From JACPDH01 sp041671505 (GTDB lineage Bacteria > Acidobacteriota > Thermoanaerobaculia > Gp7-AA8), in assembly GCA_041671505.1 (NCBI GenBank), contig JBAZBK010000004.1:186001-250000 (forward strand): a stretch of DNA of 64,000 bases, in the 5' to 3' direction. Of the stretch, positions 50,197 to 58,865 are shown one piece after another (position 1 is the stretch's first letter; each line of letters opens with the position of its first letter). Under the pieces are notes generated by a model. The model was not told the DNA's origin. It saw nothing but the letters and a program-made list of their open reading frames with translations, and made no database searches. Made by a program: the position numbers and the translations under genes.

Positions 50197-50859
50197 ATGC
50201 CTCTGCCGAAGAGCCTGACCTGCACCGCCTGCAAGCACACCTACCCCGAGGGTTGGTGCCGTTGCCCGTATTGCGGGTTCGATCCCGGAAAGGAAAAGCT
50301 CGACAAGCAGATCGACCGCGCTCTCACGAGGAAGTTCCCGCGCTACGCCGAAGCGATGCAGCGCGATCGTCAGAAGGCGTCGCGGCGCCCCGGCAGGGAT
50401 GATCGTCCAGCGCAGGGACAACCGCAGGCACAGCCCGCGCAGGCCGGCCAGCAGCAGGCTGGTGACGCGAAGAAGCGGGGACGCAGGCGCCGCGGACGCA
50501 GGCGCGGCCAGGGAGCGCCGGGCGACGTGCAGCAGCCGCGCAGTGAGGCGACTCCCCAACAGAATCAGCCACGAGAGAACGGGCTGCGTCCGAACGCACC
50601 GCGCAACAGCGCACCGCGCGATCCGCAGCAGCGCAGGGAACCACGTCCTCCGCAGGAACCGCGTCCTCCGCGGCCTCCGCAACAGCAGCAGAATCGCCCG
50701 CAGCGTCCTCCCGCTCCCGAAGAGGCGCAGGCGGCAGCCGGAGCAGTTGCGGGAGGTGAGGGAGAGGCGGCACGTAGGAAGCGTCGCCGCTTCCGTCGTC
50801 GCCGCTCGCGCCCCGAGGGTGGCGGCGCGCCACCGCAGGGCGGCGCCCCTCAGGAATGA
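50197..50859 (+). CDS. Zinc-ribbon protein with long Arg/Gln/Pro-rich disordered tail
   Basis: 220 residues. The first 30 residues hold a compact zinc-ribbon-like knuckle with Cys at 9, 12, 21, 23 and 26. Residues 30-55 form a short helical linker (KLDKQIDRALTRKFPRYAEAMQRDRQ), and the remaining ~165 residues are low-complexity and basic, with RRRRGRRRG and RRFRRRRSR blocks among Gln- and Pro-rich stretches. It is likely a nucleic-acid (probably RNA) binding protein; this is inferred from composition. TAAAAT at 50182-50187 lies 9 bases before the ATG and no Shine-Dalgarno is seen. Confidence 0.65.
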   Translation: MPLPKSLTCTACKHTYPEGWCRCPYCGFDPGKEKLDKQIDRALTRKFPRYAEAMQRDRQKASRRPGRDDRPAQGQPQAQPAQAGQQQAGDAKKRGRRRRGRRRGQGAPGDVQQPRSEATPQQNQPRENGLRPNAPRNSAPRDPQQRREPRPPQEPRPPRPPQQQQNRPQRPPAPEEAQAAAGAVAGGEGEAARRKRRRFRRRRSRPEGGGAPPQGGAPQE

Positions 50860-50860
50860 A

Positions 50861-51739
50861 TCAGTTCGAGGCCCGTTCGTCCTTCGCCGACGGCTCGTTG
50901 AGCTTCAGGTATCGGACCGAGCACTCTGCGAAGCCTTCGCACCGCACACAGTAGCGATCGTCCGCCTCGGGCTTGTAGTCGGCGGGAGGACAGATGTTCA
51001 CGCCCGGCGTTATGTCCTTGCCAATCGCCTCCGCCAGTTTGTGGCGCTCCTCCGGTGTTCCTTCGGACAGCGCGCGCTTCATCCCGGCAAACCGCTGGAG
51101 GTTCTTTTCCGCCAGCCCTTCGTGCGCGATATCGACCGGAGCCGGACGAAAGGCGGCAGGCACCTTCTTCGGCACGATACGCGCCGGACCATGGCGGAAC
51201 CAGTACCAGGCGAAACTCGCCAGAACGCCGCCGACTGCCGCGATGCTCGCCGAGCTCTGCGTCGCGATGCCGAGCGCGAGAAGAGCAGCGGCAATCCACG
51301 CAAGCCACTTCACCTTCACCGGAATCACGAAGAAGATAAGAAAGGTCTGCTCAGGGAACGTGTGCGCGTAGGCGAACAGCAGCGAATAGGTGAGGAAATA
51401 GGCGCCCATCAGCGGGAAGTCGAACGCGAGACCGACTGCCGCCGAGCCGAACAGCGAGAGGAAATAGAACGCGAGGAAGTCCCACGTCCCCCAAAGCTCT
51501 TCGAGTACGGCTCCCATGATGTAGAGGATGAGCAGGTCGAAGAAGAGCGCGAGCGGCCCCCCCTGGATGAACTGATAGGTGAAGAGGCGCCAGAGCTGTC
51601 CCTGGAACAGCGCCGTGCGGTCGAGACCGAAAAGCGTGACGTACTTCTCGAGGTCCTGCGTCTGAAACACGTAGAACGCGATGTTCAGAAACAGCAGGAT
51701 GTAGAGCGAATGGAGGTTCTCGCGGCGGAATAGGCGCAT
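50861..51739 (-). CDS. Rhomboid-fold membrane protein lacking the protease catalytic residues
   Basis: 292 residues. The order of segments follows rhomboids: LWRLFTYQFIQGG, LLILYIMGAVLEELWG, a membrane helix, then LMGAYFLTYSLLFAYAHTFPE and FFVIPVKVKWLAW. However the GxSG nucleophile position reads GAYF (112-115), the helix-2 His is replaced in FIQGGPLALFFDLL, and the helix-6 His is replaced in AAVGG. It should therefore be a non-proteolytic rhomboid. A soluble C-terminus of about 110 residues carries four Cys (250, 264, 267, 273), a possible metal site. Last gene of the operon, 22 bases after the DUF192 gene. Confidence 0.75.
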   Translation of the reverse strand: MRLFRRENLHSLYILLFLNIAFYVFQTQDLEKYVTLFGLDRTALFQGQLWRLFTYQFIQGGPLALFFDLLILYIMGAVLEELWGTWDFLAFYFLSLFGSAAVGLAFDFPLMGAYFLTYSLLFAYAHTFPEQTFLIFFVIPVKVKWLAWIAAALLALGIATQSSASIAAVGGVLASFAWYWFRHGPARIVPKKVPAAFRPAPVDIAHEGLAEKNLQRFAGMKRALSEGTPEERHKLAEAIGKDITPGVNICPPADYKPEADDRYCVRCEGFAECSVRYLKLNEPSAKDERASN

Positions 51740-51761
51740 GTCTGAACCGCTCACAACGGAC

Positions 51762-52259
51762 TCAGCGCGCGACGATATTCTCGATCCCCGAGAACACCAG
51801 CTTGCCGCCGACATCGAGCCGGTGTGCGGCCGCCTGTCCGGCGCCCAACTCGAGGACGAACTTCGCCGCCGCTTTCGGCGGGTACGACGGGCACGGATCG
51901 GCCTTGCACGGAGGCACGTTCCGCTCCACGTGAACCACGGTCCTCGCCTCGTCGATCCAGAGGATGTCGAGCGGGATCAGCGTGTTCTTCATCCAGAACG
52001 AGTGGACGTCGGACGCAGGAAAGATGAAGAGCATGCCGTGACCGGCTCCGATGCTCGACCGGAACATCAGCCCCTGCGCGCGCGTGTCCGGATCGGCAAC
52101 GACCTCGATGACAATCGTGGATCCGTCGGGCGACACGACCGTCGGCGCGGAAGCCGCGGGCCGACTCACGGGCGTGTCAGCCGTGGTCGCAGGGGATTCG
52201 CACGCCGTCGCGGCCGAAAGCGTTGCCACGAGCAGCGCAGATACGGCGGCGTGCCTCAT
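51762..52259 (-). CDS. DUF192 family lipoprotein
   Basis: 165 residues. Signal peptide with lipobox SAATAC (Cys20), a Thr/Pro/Ala linker and one DUF192 domain with RAQGLMFRSSI, GMLFIFP, FWMKNTLIPLDILWIDE and LELGAGQAAAHRLDVG. DUF192 domains are small barrels of unknown biochemical role, usually exported. ATG overlaps the response-regulator stop by 4 bases. Confidence 0.88.
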   Translation of the reverse strand: MRHAAVSALLVATLSAATACESPATTADTPVSRPAASAPTVVSPDGSTIVIEVVADPDTRAQGLMFRSSIGAGHGMLFIFPASDVHSFWMKNTLIPLDILWIDEARTVVHVERNVPPCKADPCPSYPPKAAAKFVLELGAGQAAAHRLDVGGKLVFSGIENIVAR

Positions 52260-53644
52260 TCTTCTTCATCCTTTCCGACCCCGACGATGCCGTGCTTCTT
52301 CGCGTAATAGCGAAACGACCGGAACGACATCTGAAGCACTTCGGCCGCCGCTTTCTGCACGCCATTGCTCCGTTCGAGCGCCTGCGCCATCAGGCTTCGC
52401 ACCACCGAGTCGACGTGCTTCTCGAGGTTGATTCCTGCGGGAGGCAGCTCGAACGGGCTCGCGGTCGTGCTCTCGCCGAACATGACGCTTTCCGGCAACG
52501 ACCGGGTCGTCAAAACGTCCGCGGTCTCGAGAGCGACCGCGCGCTCGATCACGTTCTCGAGCTCGCGGACGTTTCCCGGCCACGCATACTTCTCCAGCGC
52601 GCGCATCGCCTCTACCGAGATCCGCTTCGGCTGGATGCCTAACTGCGACGAGAACTTCGCGATGAAGTGGTCTGCGAGGAGCGGGATGTCCTCCTTCCTC
52701 TGCCGGAGAGGAGGGAGCGAGACCGGGATGACGTTGATCCGGTAGAAGAGGTCCTCTCGAAACGTTCCCTTCTGAATCGAGTCGGCGAGGTCGCGGTTCG
52801 TCGCCGCGATCACGCGGACGTCGACCAGATGCTCGTCGTTGCCTCCGACCCTGCGGATCGATCGATCCTGCAGGACCCGCAGCAGTTTCACCTGCATGCC
52901 GGGCGACATCTCCGTGATCTCGTCGAGGAAGATGGTCCCCTTCGCGGCTTCCTGGAAGAGCCCCACCTTGTCGCGGATCGCACCGGTGAAGGCTCCCCGC
53001 TCGTGGCCGAAGAGCTCGGACTCGAGCAGCGATTCCGGAAGCGCGCCGCAGTTGATGGAAACGAACTTCCCCGGGCGGCGCGAATGGTAGTGGATCGCGC
53101 GCGCGATCAGCTCCTTGCCGGTGCCCGACTCGCCGGTGATCAGAACGGTCGAGTGCGTCGGCGCGATTCGCGAGACGATACTGAAGATCTGCTGCATCCG
53201 CGAGCTCTTGCCGATGATGTTCGCGAAGGTGAACCGCTCCTCGAGCGCGGTCCGCAGGTGGACGTTCTCCGCCTCGAGGTCGCGCCTCTCGACCGCCTTG
53301 CGAACGATGATCTTCAGCTCTTCGATGTCGAACGGCTTGGCGATGTAGTCGTAAGCGCCCGCCTTCAGCGCGCTCACGGCGGACTGCGTCGAGGTGTAGG
53401 CGGTGATCATGATGACCGGCACGGCCTCGCTCTGCGCCTTCATCTCGCGAAGGAAGTCGAGCCCCGAGCCGTCCGGCATCATCAGGTCGCAGAGGACGAG
53501 GTCGGGCTCGCTCTCGTGGACCTGTTCCCTCGCTTCGTGCAGTGAGGCGGCCGCGCGCACGTCCCACCCCTCCCCTTCGAATACGATCGAGAGGAAGTCG
53601 CGCAACGATGCTTCGTCATCGACGATGAGCAGGTTCAGCGGCAT
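52256..53644 (-). CDS. Sigma-54-dependent response regulator, NtrC/PilR-like
   Basis: 462 residues in three domains. Receiver domain 1-120 with the phosphorylatable Asp53 (LCDLMMPDG) and Lys103; AAA+ domain about 140-370 with Walker A GESGTGKE (171-178), the sigma-54 contact loop GAFTGA (217-222) and Walker B IFLDEI; and a C-terminal Fis-type helix-turn-helix (GVQKAAAEVLQMSFRSFRYYAKKH). It should open sigma-54 promoters when phosphorylated. No histidine kinase is encoded nearby. The start overlaps the SNF2 gene by 10 bases, and a TATAAT lies just before the ATG. Confidence 0.93.
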   Translation of the reverse strand: MPLNLLIVDDEASLRDFLSIVFEGEGWDVRAAASLHEAREQVHESEPDLVLCDLMMPDGSGLDFLREMKAQSEAVPVIMITAYTSTQSAVSALKAGAYDYIAKPFDIEELKIIVRKAVERRDLEAENVHLRTALEERFTFANIIGKSSRMQQIFSIVSRIAPTHSTVLITGESGTGKELIARAIHYHSRRPGKFVSINCGALPESLLESELFGHERGAFTGAIRDKVGLFQEAAKGTIFLDEITEMSPGMQVKLLRVLQDRSIRRVGGNDEHLVDVRVIAATNRDLADSIQKGTFREDLFYRINVIPVSLPPLRQRKEDIPLLADHFIAKFSSQLGIQPKRISVEAMRALEKYAWPGNVRELENVIERAVALETADVLTTRSLPESVMFGESTTASPFELPPAGINLEKHVDSVVRSLMAQALERSNGVQKAAAEVLQMSFRSFRYYAKKHGIVGVGKDEEE

Positions 53645-55731
53645 ACCGGGCGATTATATCCGCCGCCCGCCGCGAAACCCTCCGCTGCGCGGAGCCAGCC
53701 GCGCGTGACGATCGAGCCGGCGACCGTCGCTTCGTAGGGCTCGTCCCCGCGCGCTTCTTCGACGAGTGCGCGCACGAGCGCAGCGACGGCAGGCTCGTCG
53801 ATCCGACTCCCGGCCGCGCTCGCGATCAGCAACTCCGTCCCGGCCCGGTATCTTCGCGCCATCAGCTCGACGAGATCGCGTGTGAGCACTCCCGCGCCCG
53901 CGGCCGCGTCGAGCATCCGCTGCTGCGGTGACGAGCCGTCGAGCCTCGGCGGCTGGAGCTCACGCGCCCGGACGACCGTGACCCACGCGTCGACGGCAAC
54001 TTCCACCGGCTTGTCCCGCCCGCTCGACGGGCGAACCACGACACGTTCGAGCTCGAGTGCGCGCTCCCCTCCTTCGCGGACCGAGCTCGCGCATCCCGAG
54101 ACGTCGAACTCCCGCAATGCGAACGACGAGCGCCCCGCGCGCCGTTCGGCGAGATTGACGACGCAGCGCGGCTCTTCCGACTCGGCGATCAGCCGTTCAT
54201 GGCTCTTCCAACACGTTCCGCGTGTCCAGCCGCCGACGCGCCGTCCGCCGAATCGCTCGGCCTCTTTCGACTTGCGCCTCAGCGCCGCCTCCACGGGGCT
54301 CCCTTTCGCGACGAGGACGATCTCATCGACTCGCGACGACTTCTGGCCGATGCGGCTCACGCGACCGATTCGCTGCTCGAGCTTCGCCGGGCTCCATGGA
54401 AGATCGACGTGAATGACGAACGCCGCTGCCTGCAGATTGAGCCCTTCGCATCCGACGTCGGTCGCGACGATCAGCTCTAGCGCTCCGTTTGCGAGCATCG
54501 CGAGCACGGCGCTCATCGACGCGGCGCTGCCGCTCGCGTCGCGGCATCCGCTGCCGGTGACGATTCCGCAGCGCGTCGTCGTGCGGAGCGAGCTCCAGAG
54601 CGCCCGAGCCGTGTCGCGACTCTGCGTGAATATGAGGCCGCGCCTGCCTCGGCGCCGCTCGACGACCCGCGCGACGATCGCCGCCTTCGGGTCGACGGCA
54701 AGCCGCTCTTCGACCAGCCTCGCTGCCGACTCGAGCGCTTCGAGCTCCCGTCGGATCTGCGTCGTGTCGAGCTCTCCTCCCGCCACGCCCGTCCCCCATA
54801 GCTCCGGGAAAAGGATGTCCTGAAAGATCGGGGCGTCGGGATCGCCGAACGCTGCGCGGTAACTCGCGCGATTCAGGGCGACGCCGCGGTCCGCGCACTC
54901 GAGAGCGCGCGCGTGCAGCTTCCGGAGGCGCCGCAGCGTCGCCCCGAGCGCAGCCGCGCTCGACTCGAGCCGGCGCCAGAGAAACGAGCGGAGCATCGCC
55001 GCCGCCGATGGAGCGACGAGCGGGAAGCGGAGGGTTTCGAACAGCGCGGCGAGCTCCTCCCCGTGCCGCCCTGCAGCGCGATAGCGGATCGTGCTTCTCG
55101 AGGCCGACGCGAAGTTCAGGGACGACGGAAGCACACCCCGATCGCGAGCGATCGCAAGCTCGTCGAGCGCGGCTCGCAGCTGATCGTCACTTCGCGCGCG
55201 GAACGCCTCGTCGAGCGACGGGACACCGCGGTCAGCGAGCGCGTCGTCCGCCACGGCGAGGCCTAACAGGGCGCGGAGGTCGTCGGCGGAGTTGCAGATC
55301 GGTGTCGCGGTAACGAGGAGCACGTCGGCGGCGCGGCTCCTCGAAGCGAGGTTCCGGTAGCGCCGGGTGGTGGGATTCCTGAAGCGATGCGCCTCGTCGA
55401 CGATCAGCAGCCTCTCTGCGGCCGCAGAGCGCCACGGCCGGGCCGGCCCGGCGTCGTGCGACGTGATCGACGACGCGAGACCGAACAGCGTCGCTACCTC
55501 GCGCCACTGGCCGACGAGCGCCGCCGGCACCACGATCTCGCACGAGCCGCCGCGCTCTTCCCACGCGCGAGCGACCGCCGCGGCAACCCACGACTTGCCG
55601 AGTCCCGCCCCGTCGGCGAGCAACGCGCCGCCACGACGCGCGAGCATTTCGAGTATCGCCGCGACCGCCTCCTCCTGGAACGGCGCAAGCTCGGGAGCAT
55701 CGCGCGGAAGAGCGCCGGGAAAGAGCGTCAT
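53635..55731 (-). CDS. SNF2-type DEAH-box helicase/translocase of a restriction- or defence-like module
   Basis: 698 residues. Two RecA-like lobes: Walker A ADGAGLGKSW (39-48), DEAH (112-115), motif III TATPICNS (141-148), then lobe 2 with FTQSRDTARAL, ATDVGCEGLNLQ and motif VI EQRIGRVSRIGQ (452-463), the SNF2 signature. It lacks the chromatin-binding domains of eukaryotic SNF2 and is shorter than typical bacterial DrmD or HepA proteins; the C-terminal ~200 residues are not recognisable. The ATG overlaps the methyltransferase stop by 4 bases, so the two are made together. Likely a DNA translocase in the module. Confidence 0.85.
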   Translation of the reverse strand: MTLFPGALPRDAPELAPFQEEAVAAILEMLARRGGALLADGAGLGKSWVAAAVARAWEERGGSCEIVVPAALVGQWREVATLFGLASSITSHDAGPARPWRSAAAERLLIVDEAHRFRNPTTRRYRNLASRSRAADVLLVTATPICNSADDLRALLGLAVADDALADRGVPSLDEAFRARSDDQLRAALDELAIARDRGVLPSSLNFASASRSTIRYRAAGRHGEELAALFETLRFPLVAPSAAAMLRSFLWRRLESSAAALGATLRRLRKLHARALECADRGVALNRASYRAAFGDPDAPIFQDILFPELWGTGVAGGELDTTQIRRELEALESAARLVEERLAVDPKAAIVARVVERRRGRRGLIFTQSRDTARALWSSLRTTTRCGIVTGSGCRDASGSAASMSAVLAMLANGALELIVATDVGCEGLNLQAAAFVIHVDLPWSPAKLEQRIGRVSRIGQKSSRVDEIVLVAKGSPVEAALRRKSKEAERFGGRRVGGWTRGTCWKSHERLIAESEEPRCVVNLAERRAGRSSFALREFDVSGCASSVREGGERALELERVVVRPSSGRDKPVEVAVDAWVTVVRARELQPPRLDGSSPQQRMLDAAAGAGVLTRDLVELMARRYRAGTELLIASAAGSRIDEPAVAALVRALVEEARGDEPYEATVAGSIVTRGWLRAAEGFAAGGGYNRPVCR
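53653..53658 (-). promoter_or_regulatory. Perfect -10 box directly before the response regulator
   Basis: The minus strand reads TATAAT 8 bases before the ATG at 53644, inside the last codons of the SNF2 gene. No -35 box is apparent. The predicted start at about 53646 would give a practically leaderless mRNA, allowing the regulator to be made without the two upstream genes. Confidence 0.35.
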
Positions 55732-58700
55732 CCCCGGCGCTCCCCTCGACGCGACGTCGCAAACCGCTCGAGCAATGCGAGCTCGGCCGCGTTGATTCCG
55801 TAAAGCGATGCCACCGCCGCGTCGATCTCGCGATCGAGCCGCTCGCCCGCGTGGCTCCTCGCCGCCATCCTGGCCAGCGAGCGTTCCTCCGCCGAGCGGG
55901 GTGCGACTACCGGCATCGGAGTCGCGGCGACGGTCGTCGCGAGAAATCGGAAGTGATCGTCCTTGGCCCGCTCCGCTACGTCGAGACAGAGCGCATCGAC
56001 GACCGTCGAGTTCAGAATCGCCGACAGCGCGAACGCCTCCTCGCCGCGCGAGCAGTCGAGCGAGTAGACCGTCTGGTTAGGCACCAGGGTGAACGTCCGC
56101 CCGTCGACCTGCGTCGTCGCCGGCAGAACGACCGCCTCGAGCCCGCGAGAGAGATCCTTCCACGCGACCTTGAGGCCGGTGTGTCCCTCCTTGACATAGT
56201 CGAGCTGCAAGCTCGATCGTTCGACACCGAGTCGCTCCGCGACCGCCGCGAGCCACACGTCGTCGCCGGGTCGCTTCGCCGCTTGCGGCCAGAGCATCCA
56301 GGTGGAGTCGTCCGCCGACCATCGCCTCACGTGCCGGCCGCGGACGCAGCGCACGACCGCGCCGTCGGGGAGGCGCACGCCTATCGATCGCGCAAACACG
56401 CCGTCGCGCTGCACCACAACGTCGTCGAGAAAGAAGAGCGAGTTCGCTCCCGTCTTCACCCCCATGATCGGCGCCCGTCCCAGCGCGATCGAAAGCGGAG
56501 GGAATCTCTCGCGGAGCCGCGTCATCACCGCGCGGCAGTCGGGAGCGGCAAGGGACCACGCGGCCCCGCCGCTGCCCGTGGCGAGCATCGCCTGGCTCAC
56601 TTCCCACGCACCGGCGTCGTCGGATACCTCGACTTCCCTCCCCCCGGCTCCGTCCTTCCGCACGACGAGCCCGAGAGGGAAGACGTCGGCGTCGAAGAGC
56701 CGCTTCCCCGCGCGCGACCAGTCGCGCAGCGCGACGACTTCGTGGCGTCGCGCGAGCTCGCGTCGCATGTTCGAGGCGTAGTCGGCGGTGACGACTTTCG
56801 ACGGGAGGAGCTGCGCGAAGACTCCGCCCGTCGCGAGCAGCGAAAGCGATTTTTCGACGAACGCCAGCGCCAGCTCCGACTGGGCGAAGCCGCGCGAGCC
56901 GCGCTGCCGGAAGAAGCCGTAGCGCTCCGCACAGGCACGCCGCAGCGACGGCTCGATCCGGCTCGACCTCACCCACGGGGGGTTGCCGACCGCGACGCTG
57001 AACCCGCCCGAGGCCATCGCTCCGGAGAAGTGGACGTCGAACGCGAAGAAGTCGAGATCGCCCTGCTCGAGGCGCGCGAGCGCGCGTGAGGCCGCGGCGA
57101 TCCGCTCCATCAGAACGGCGCGCGACCCCGTATCCTCCGCTTTCCGCTCGTCGCCAAAGAGGTCGACGACCGGCGCATCGAGACGCGCGACCTCCGCGCG
57201 GTCGGCATCGAGAGACGTCTCGAGCATCGCGCGGCTCAGTGCGCGGTCCGACTCGCGCAGCTCGCGCGAAAGCGCGGCCCTCCGCCCGAAGGGTGCGCGC
57301 CTGTAGCGATCGACGAGCCCTTCACGCTTGCGCAGGGCTCGTGACCAGTCGAGGTAGACGCCCGCGCGGCCGCCGCCGAGAAAGTCGAGCGGTCCCGCGA
57401 GCGAGTTCCCCTGCAGGACGTTCCGGTCGAGGTTAGGCAGCGGAGGAACACTCTCCGCGTCGTGTTCCGACGCCGACACGATCGCGAGCCAGAGCCGCAG
57501 CTCGCAAAGCCGGACCGCCTCCGATTTCAGATCGACGCCGAAGATCGACCTCTCCACGACGCGAGCGCGGAGATCGGGCTCGGTCGCCATTCCCGCGGCG
57601 TCGGAGCAACCCCGCGTCAGCGTCTCGATCGCGCGCATCGCCGACAGGAGGAACGCGCCGGAGCCGCACGCCGGATCGATCACCGTGATCTCGCGCAATT
57701 TCGCCAGCAGTCCGGAGGCCTCATGCCTCCCGATCGCGTCGTGCACGCCTTCGAGGCGGGCGCGAAGGCGTGCCGCGAGCTCCCGGTCGCCGTCCGCGCA
57801 CCAGGTCGAGATCGCGTCCGCGACCAGCCTGTCGACGAGCGGCCGCGGCGTGTAGAACGTGCCGCTCTCCGCCCGCTCCCCGCTCTCCATCAGCGCCTCG
57901 AAGACGCGGCCGAGCATCTCCGGATCGATATGGACACCCTCCTCGTCGCCCTCGTCGGCGCAGAACGAAAAGCGCTCGAACGTCTCGTCGAGGACTTCGC
58001 GCCAGAGGATGTCGGGAAGCGCGAGCCTCCGGTTGCGCTCCTCGAAGGCCGACCGGGCGAAGAGCCCGCCGTTGAGGTAGGGAATCGTGCCTAACGCGCG
58101 AGCCCGCGCTGGACGCCTCACCCCGGGAGTGCTCAGACAGTCGAAGAACAGCGGGTCGAGCACCCGGGAGTGAAAGGCGCTGCCGCCGCCGGCCTCCCGC
58201 TCGAACGACGCCCGGATGAAGCGGTGCCCTCCGTCGAGCCACCCTTTCTGCTGCAGGAAATAGAGGAAGAGCAGGCGCGAGAGCAGGAGGAGCGCGTGGT
58301 CGCGCGTCGCCCTGCGGGTCTCCTCGGGCAGCGCCGCGAACACAGCCTCGTCGATTCGCCGAAGCGCCTTGCGGAAGCGCTCGAAGAAGCGCCGTCCCGT
58401 TGCCTCACGATCGAGCGCCCTGGAGAAGAGAGCGCGCGCGTCGACCGACGGCGCGGCTCCACACAGCTGAAGCGAGGCGATCCTGTCGACGGCGTCGGCC
58501 GACGGGGTGTCGAGCGCGACGTCGAGACGCCGCGTTCCCCGGCAGCCGAAGAGCGACATCGAGTCGCGCGACGGGGAGAAGTAGAGCACCGTCGGCTCGA
58601 GCACCCGGTTCCAGCGCGACAGCCCGCGCAGGAGGGGAGCGATCGCTCTGCGCGAGCTCTCCTCCCGCGCCTCGAACGCGTAGAGATCGACGCCGGCATG

Positions 58701-58865
58701 CCGCATGAGGTGCCACGCGTCGGCGCCCTCGATTGCCGCGCCTTCGATCGAGCGCCACTCGCGCAGGTCGATCCTGCGCGGATCGGCTGGCCACCCGAGA
58801 CGGACCAGGAGTTGCGATGCAGCGTGAGCGGAGCGGCAGGCGCGAAGGTCGGCGGCGGTGATCAT
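55728..58865 (-). CDS. Eco57I/type IIG-like N6-adenine DNA methyltransferase
   Basis: 1045 residues. Methylase signatures in order: FYTP in a GTFYTPRPLVDRLV segment (337-340), motif I DPACGSGAF (397-405), and the catalytic NPPWV (628-632), an NPPY-type motif of N6-adenine enzymes. The C-terminal ~300 residues, with IMGVKTGANSLFFLDD and ILNSTVVDAL, resemble target-recognition regions. The first ~330 residues form an N-terminal module with a helical region (LLFLYFLQQKGWLDGG). No PD-ExK nuclease motif is obvious. First gene of the operon; overlaps the SNF2 gene by 4 bases. Related to PglX/DrmMI-type defence methylases by architecture. Confidence 0.85.
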   Translation of the reverse strand: MITAADLRACRSAHAASQLLVRLGWPADPRRIDLREWRSIEGAAIEGADAWHLMRHAGVDLYAFEAREESSRRAIAPLLRGLSRWNRVLEPTVLYFSPSRDSMSLFGCRGTRRLDVALDTPSADAVDRIASLQLCGAAPSVDARALFSRALDREATGRRFFERFRKALRRIDEAVFAALPEETRRATRDHALLLLSRLLFLYFLQQKGWLDGGHRFIRASFEREAGGGSAFHSRVLDPLFFDCLSTPGVRRPARARALGTIPYLNGGLFARSAFEERNRRLALPDILWREVLDETFERFSFCADEGDEEGVHIDPEMLGRVFEALMESGERAESGTFYTPRPLVDRLVADAISTWCADGDRELAARLRARLEGVHDAIGRHEASGLLAKLREITVIDPACGSGAFLLSAMRAIETLTRGCSDAAGMATEPDLRARVVERSIFGVDLKSEAVRLCELRLWLAIVSASEHDAESVPPLPNLDRNVLQGNSLAGPLDFLGGGRAGVYLDWSRALRKREGLVDRYRRAPFGRRAALSRELRESDRALSRAMLETSLDADRAEVARLDAPVVDLFGDERKAEDTGSRAVLMERIAAASRALARLEQGDLDFFAFDVHFSGAMASGGFSVAVGNPPWVRSSRIEPSLRRACAERYGFFRQRGSRGFAQSELALAFVEKSLSLLATGGVFAQLLPSKVVTADYASNMRRELARRHEVVALRDWSRAGKRLFDADVFPLGLVVRKDGAGGREVEVSDDAGAWEVSQAMLATGSGGAAWSLAAPDCRAVMTRLRERFPPLSIALGRAPIMGVKTGANSLFFLDDVVVQRDGVFARSIGVRLPDGAVVRCVRGRHVRRWSADDSTWMLWPQAAKRPGDDVWLAAVAERLGVERSSLQLDYVKEGHTGLKVAWKDLSRGLEAVVLPATTQVDGRTFTLVPNQTVYSLDCSRGEEAFALSAILNSTVVDALCLDVAERAKDDHFRFLATTVAATPMPVVAPRSAEERSLARMAARSHAGERLDREIDAAVASLYGINAAELALLERFATSRRGERRG

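Noticed and set aside
50399..51733. Plus-strand 444-codon frame spanning the zinc-ribbon and rhomboid genes
   Set aside because: It runs through two better supported genes on different strands and has only low-complexity Arg/Glu composition.
55851..57089. Plus-strand 412-codon frame opposite the DNA methyltransferase
   Set aside because: Antisense of the methyltransferase, which carries intact catalytic motifs on the minus strand.
53635..58865. Calling the methylase-SNF2 pair a complete class 1 DISARM or BREX system
   Set aside because: No DrmA, DrmB, DrmC, PglZ or other required partners are in the window; only the two-gene similarity in architecture is supported.
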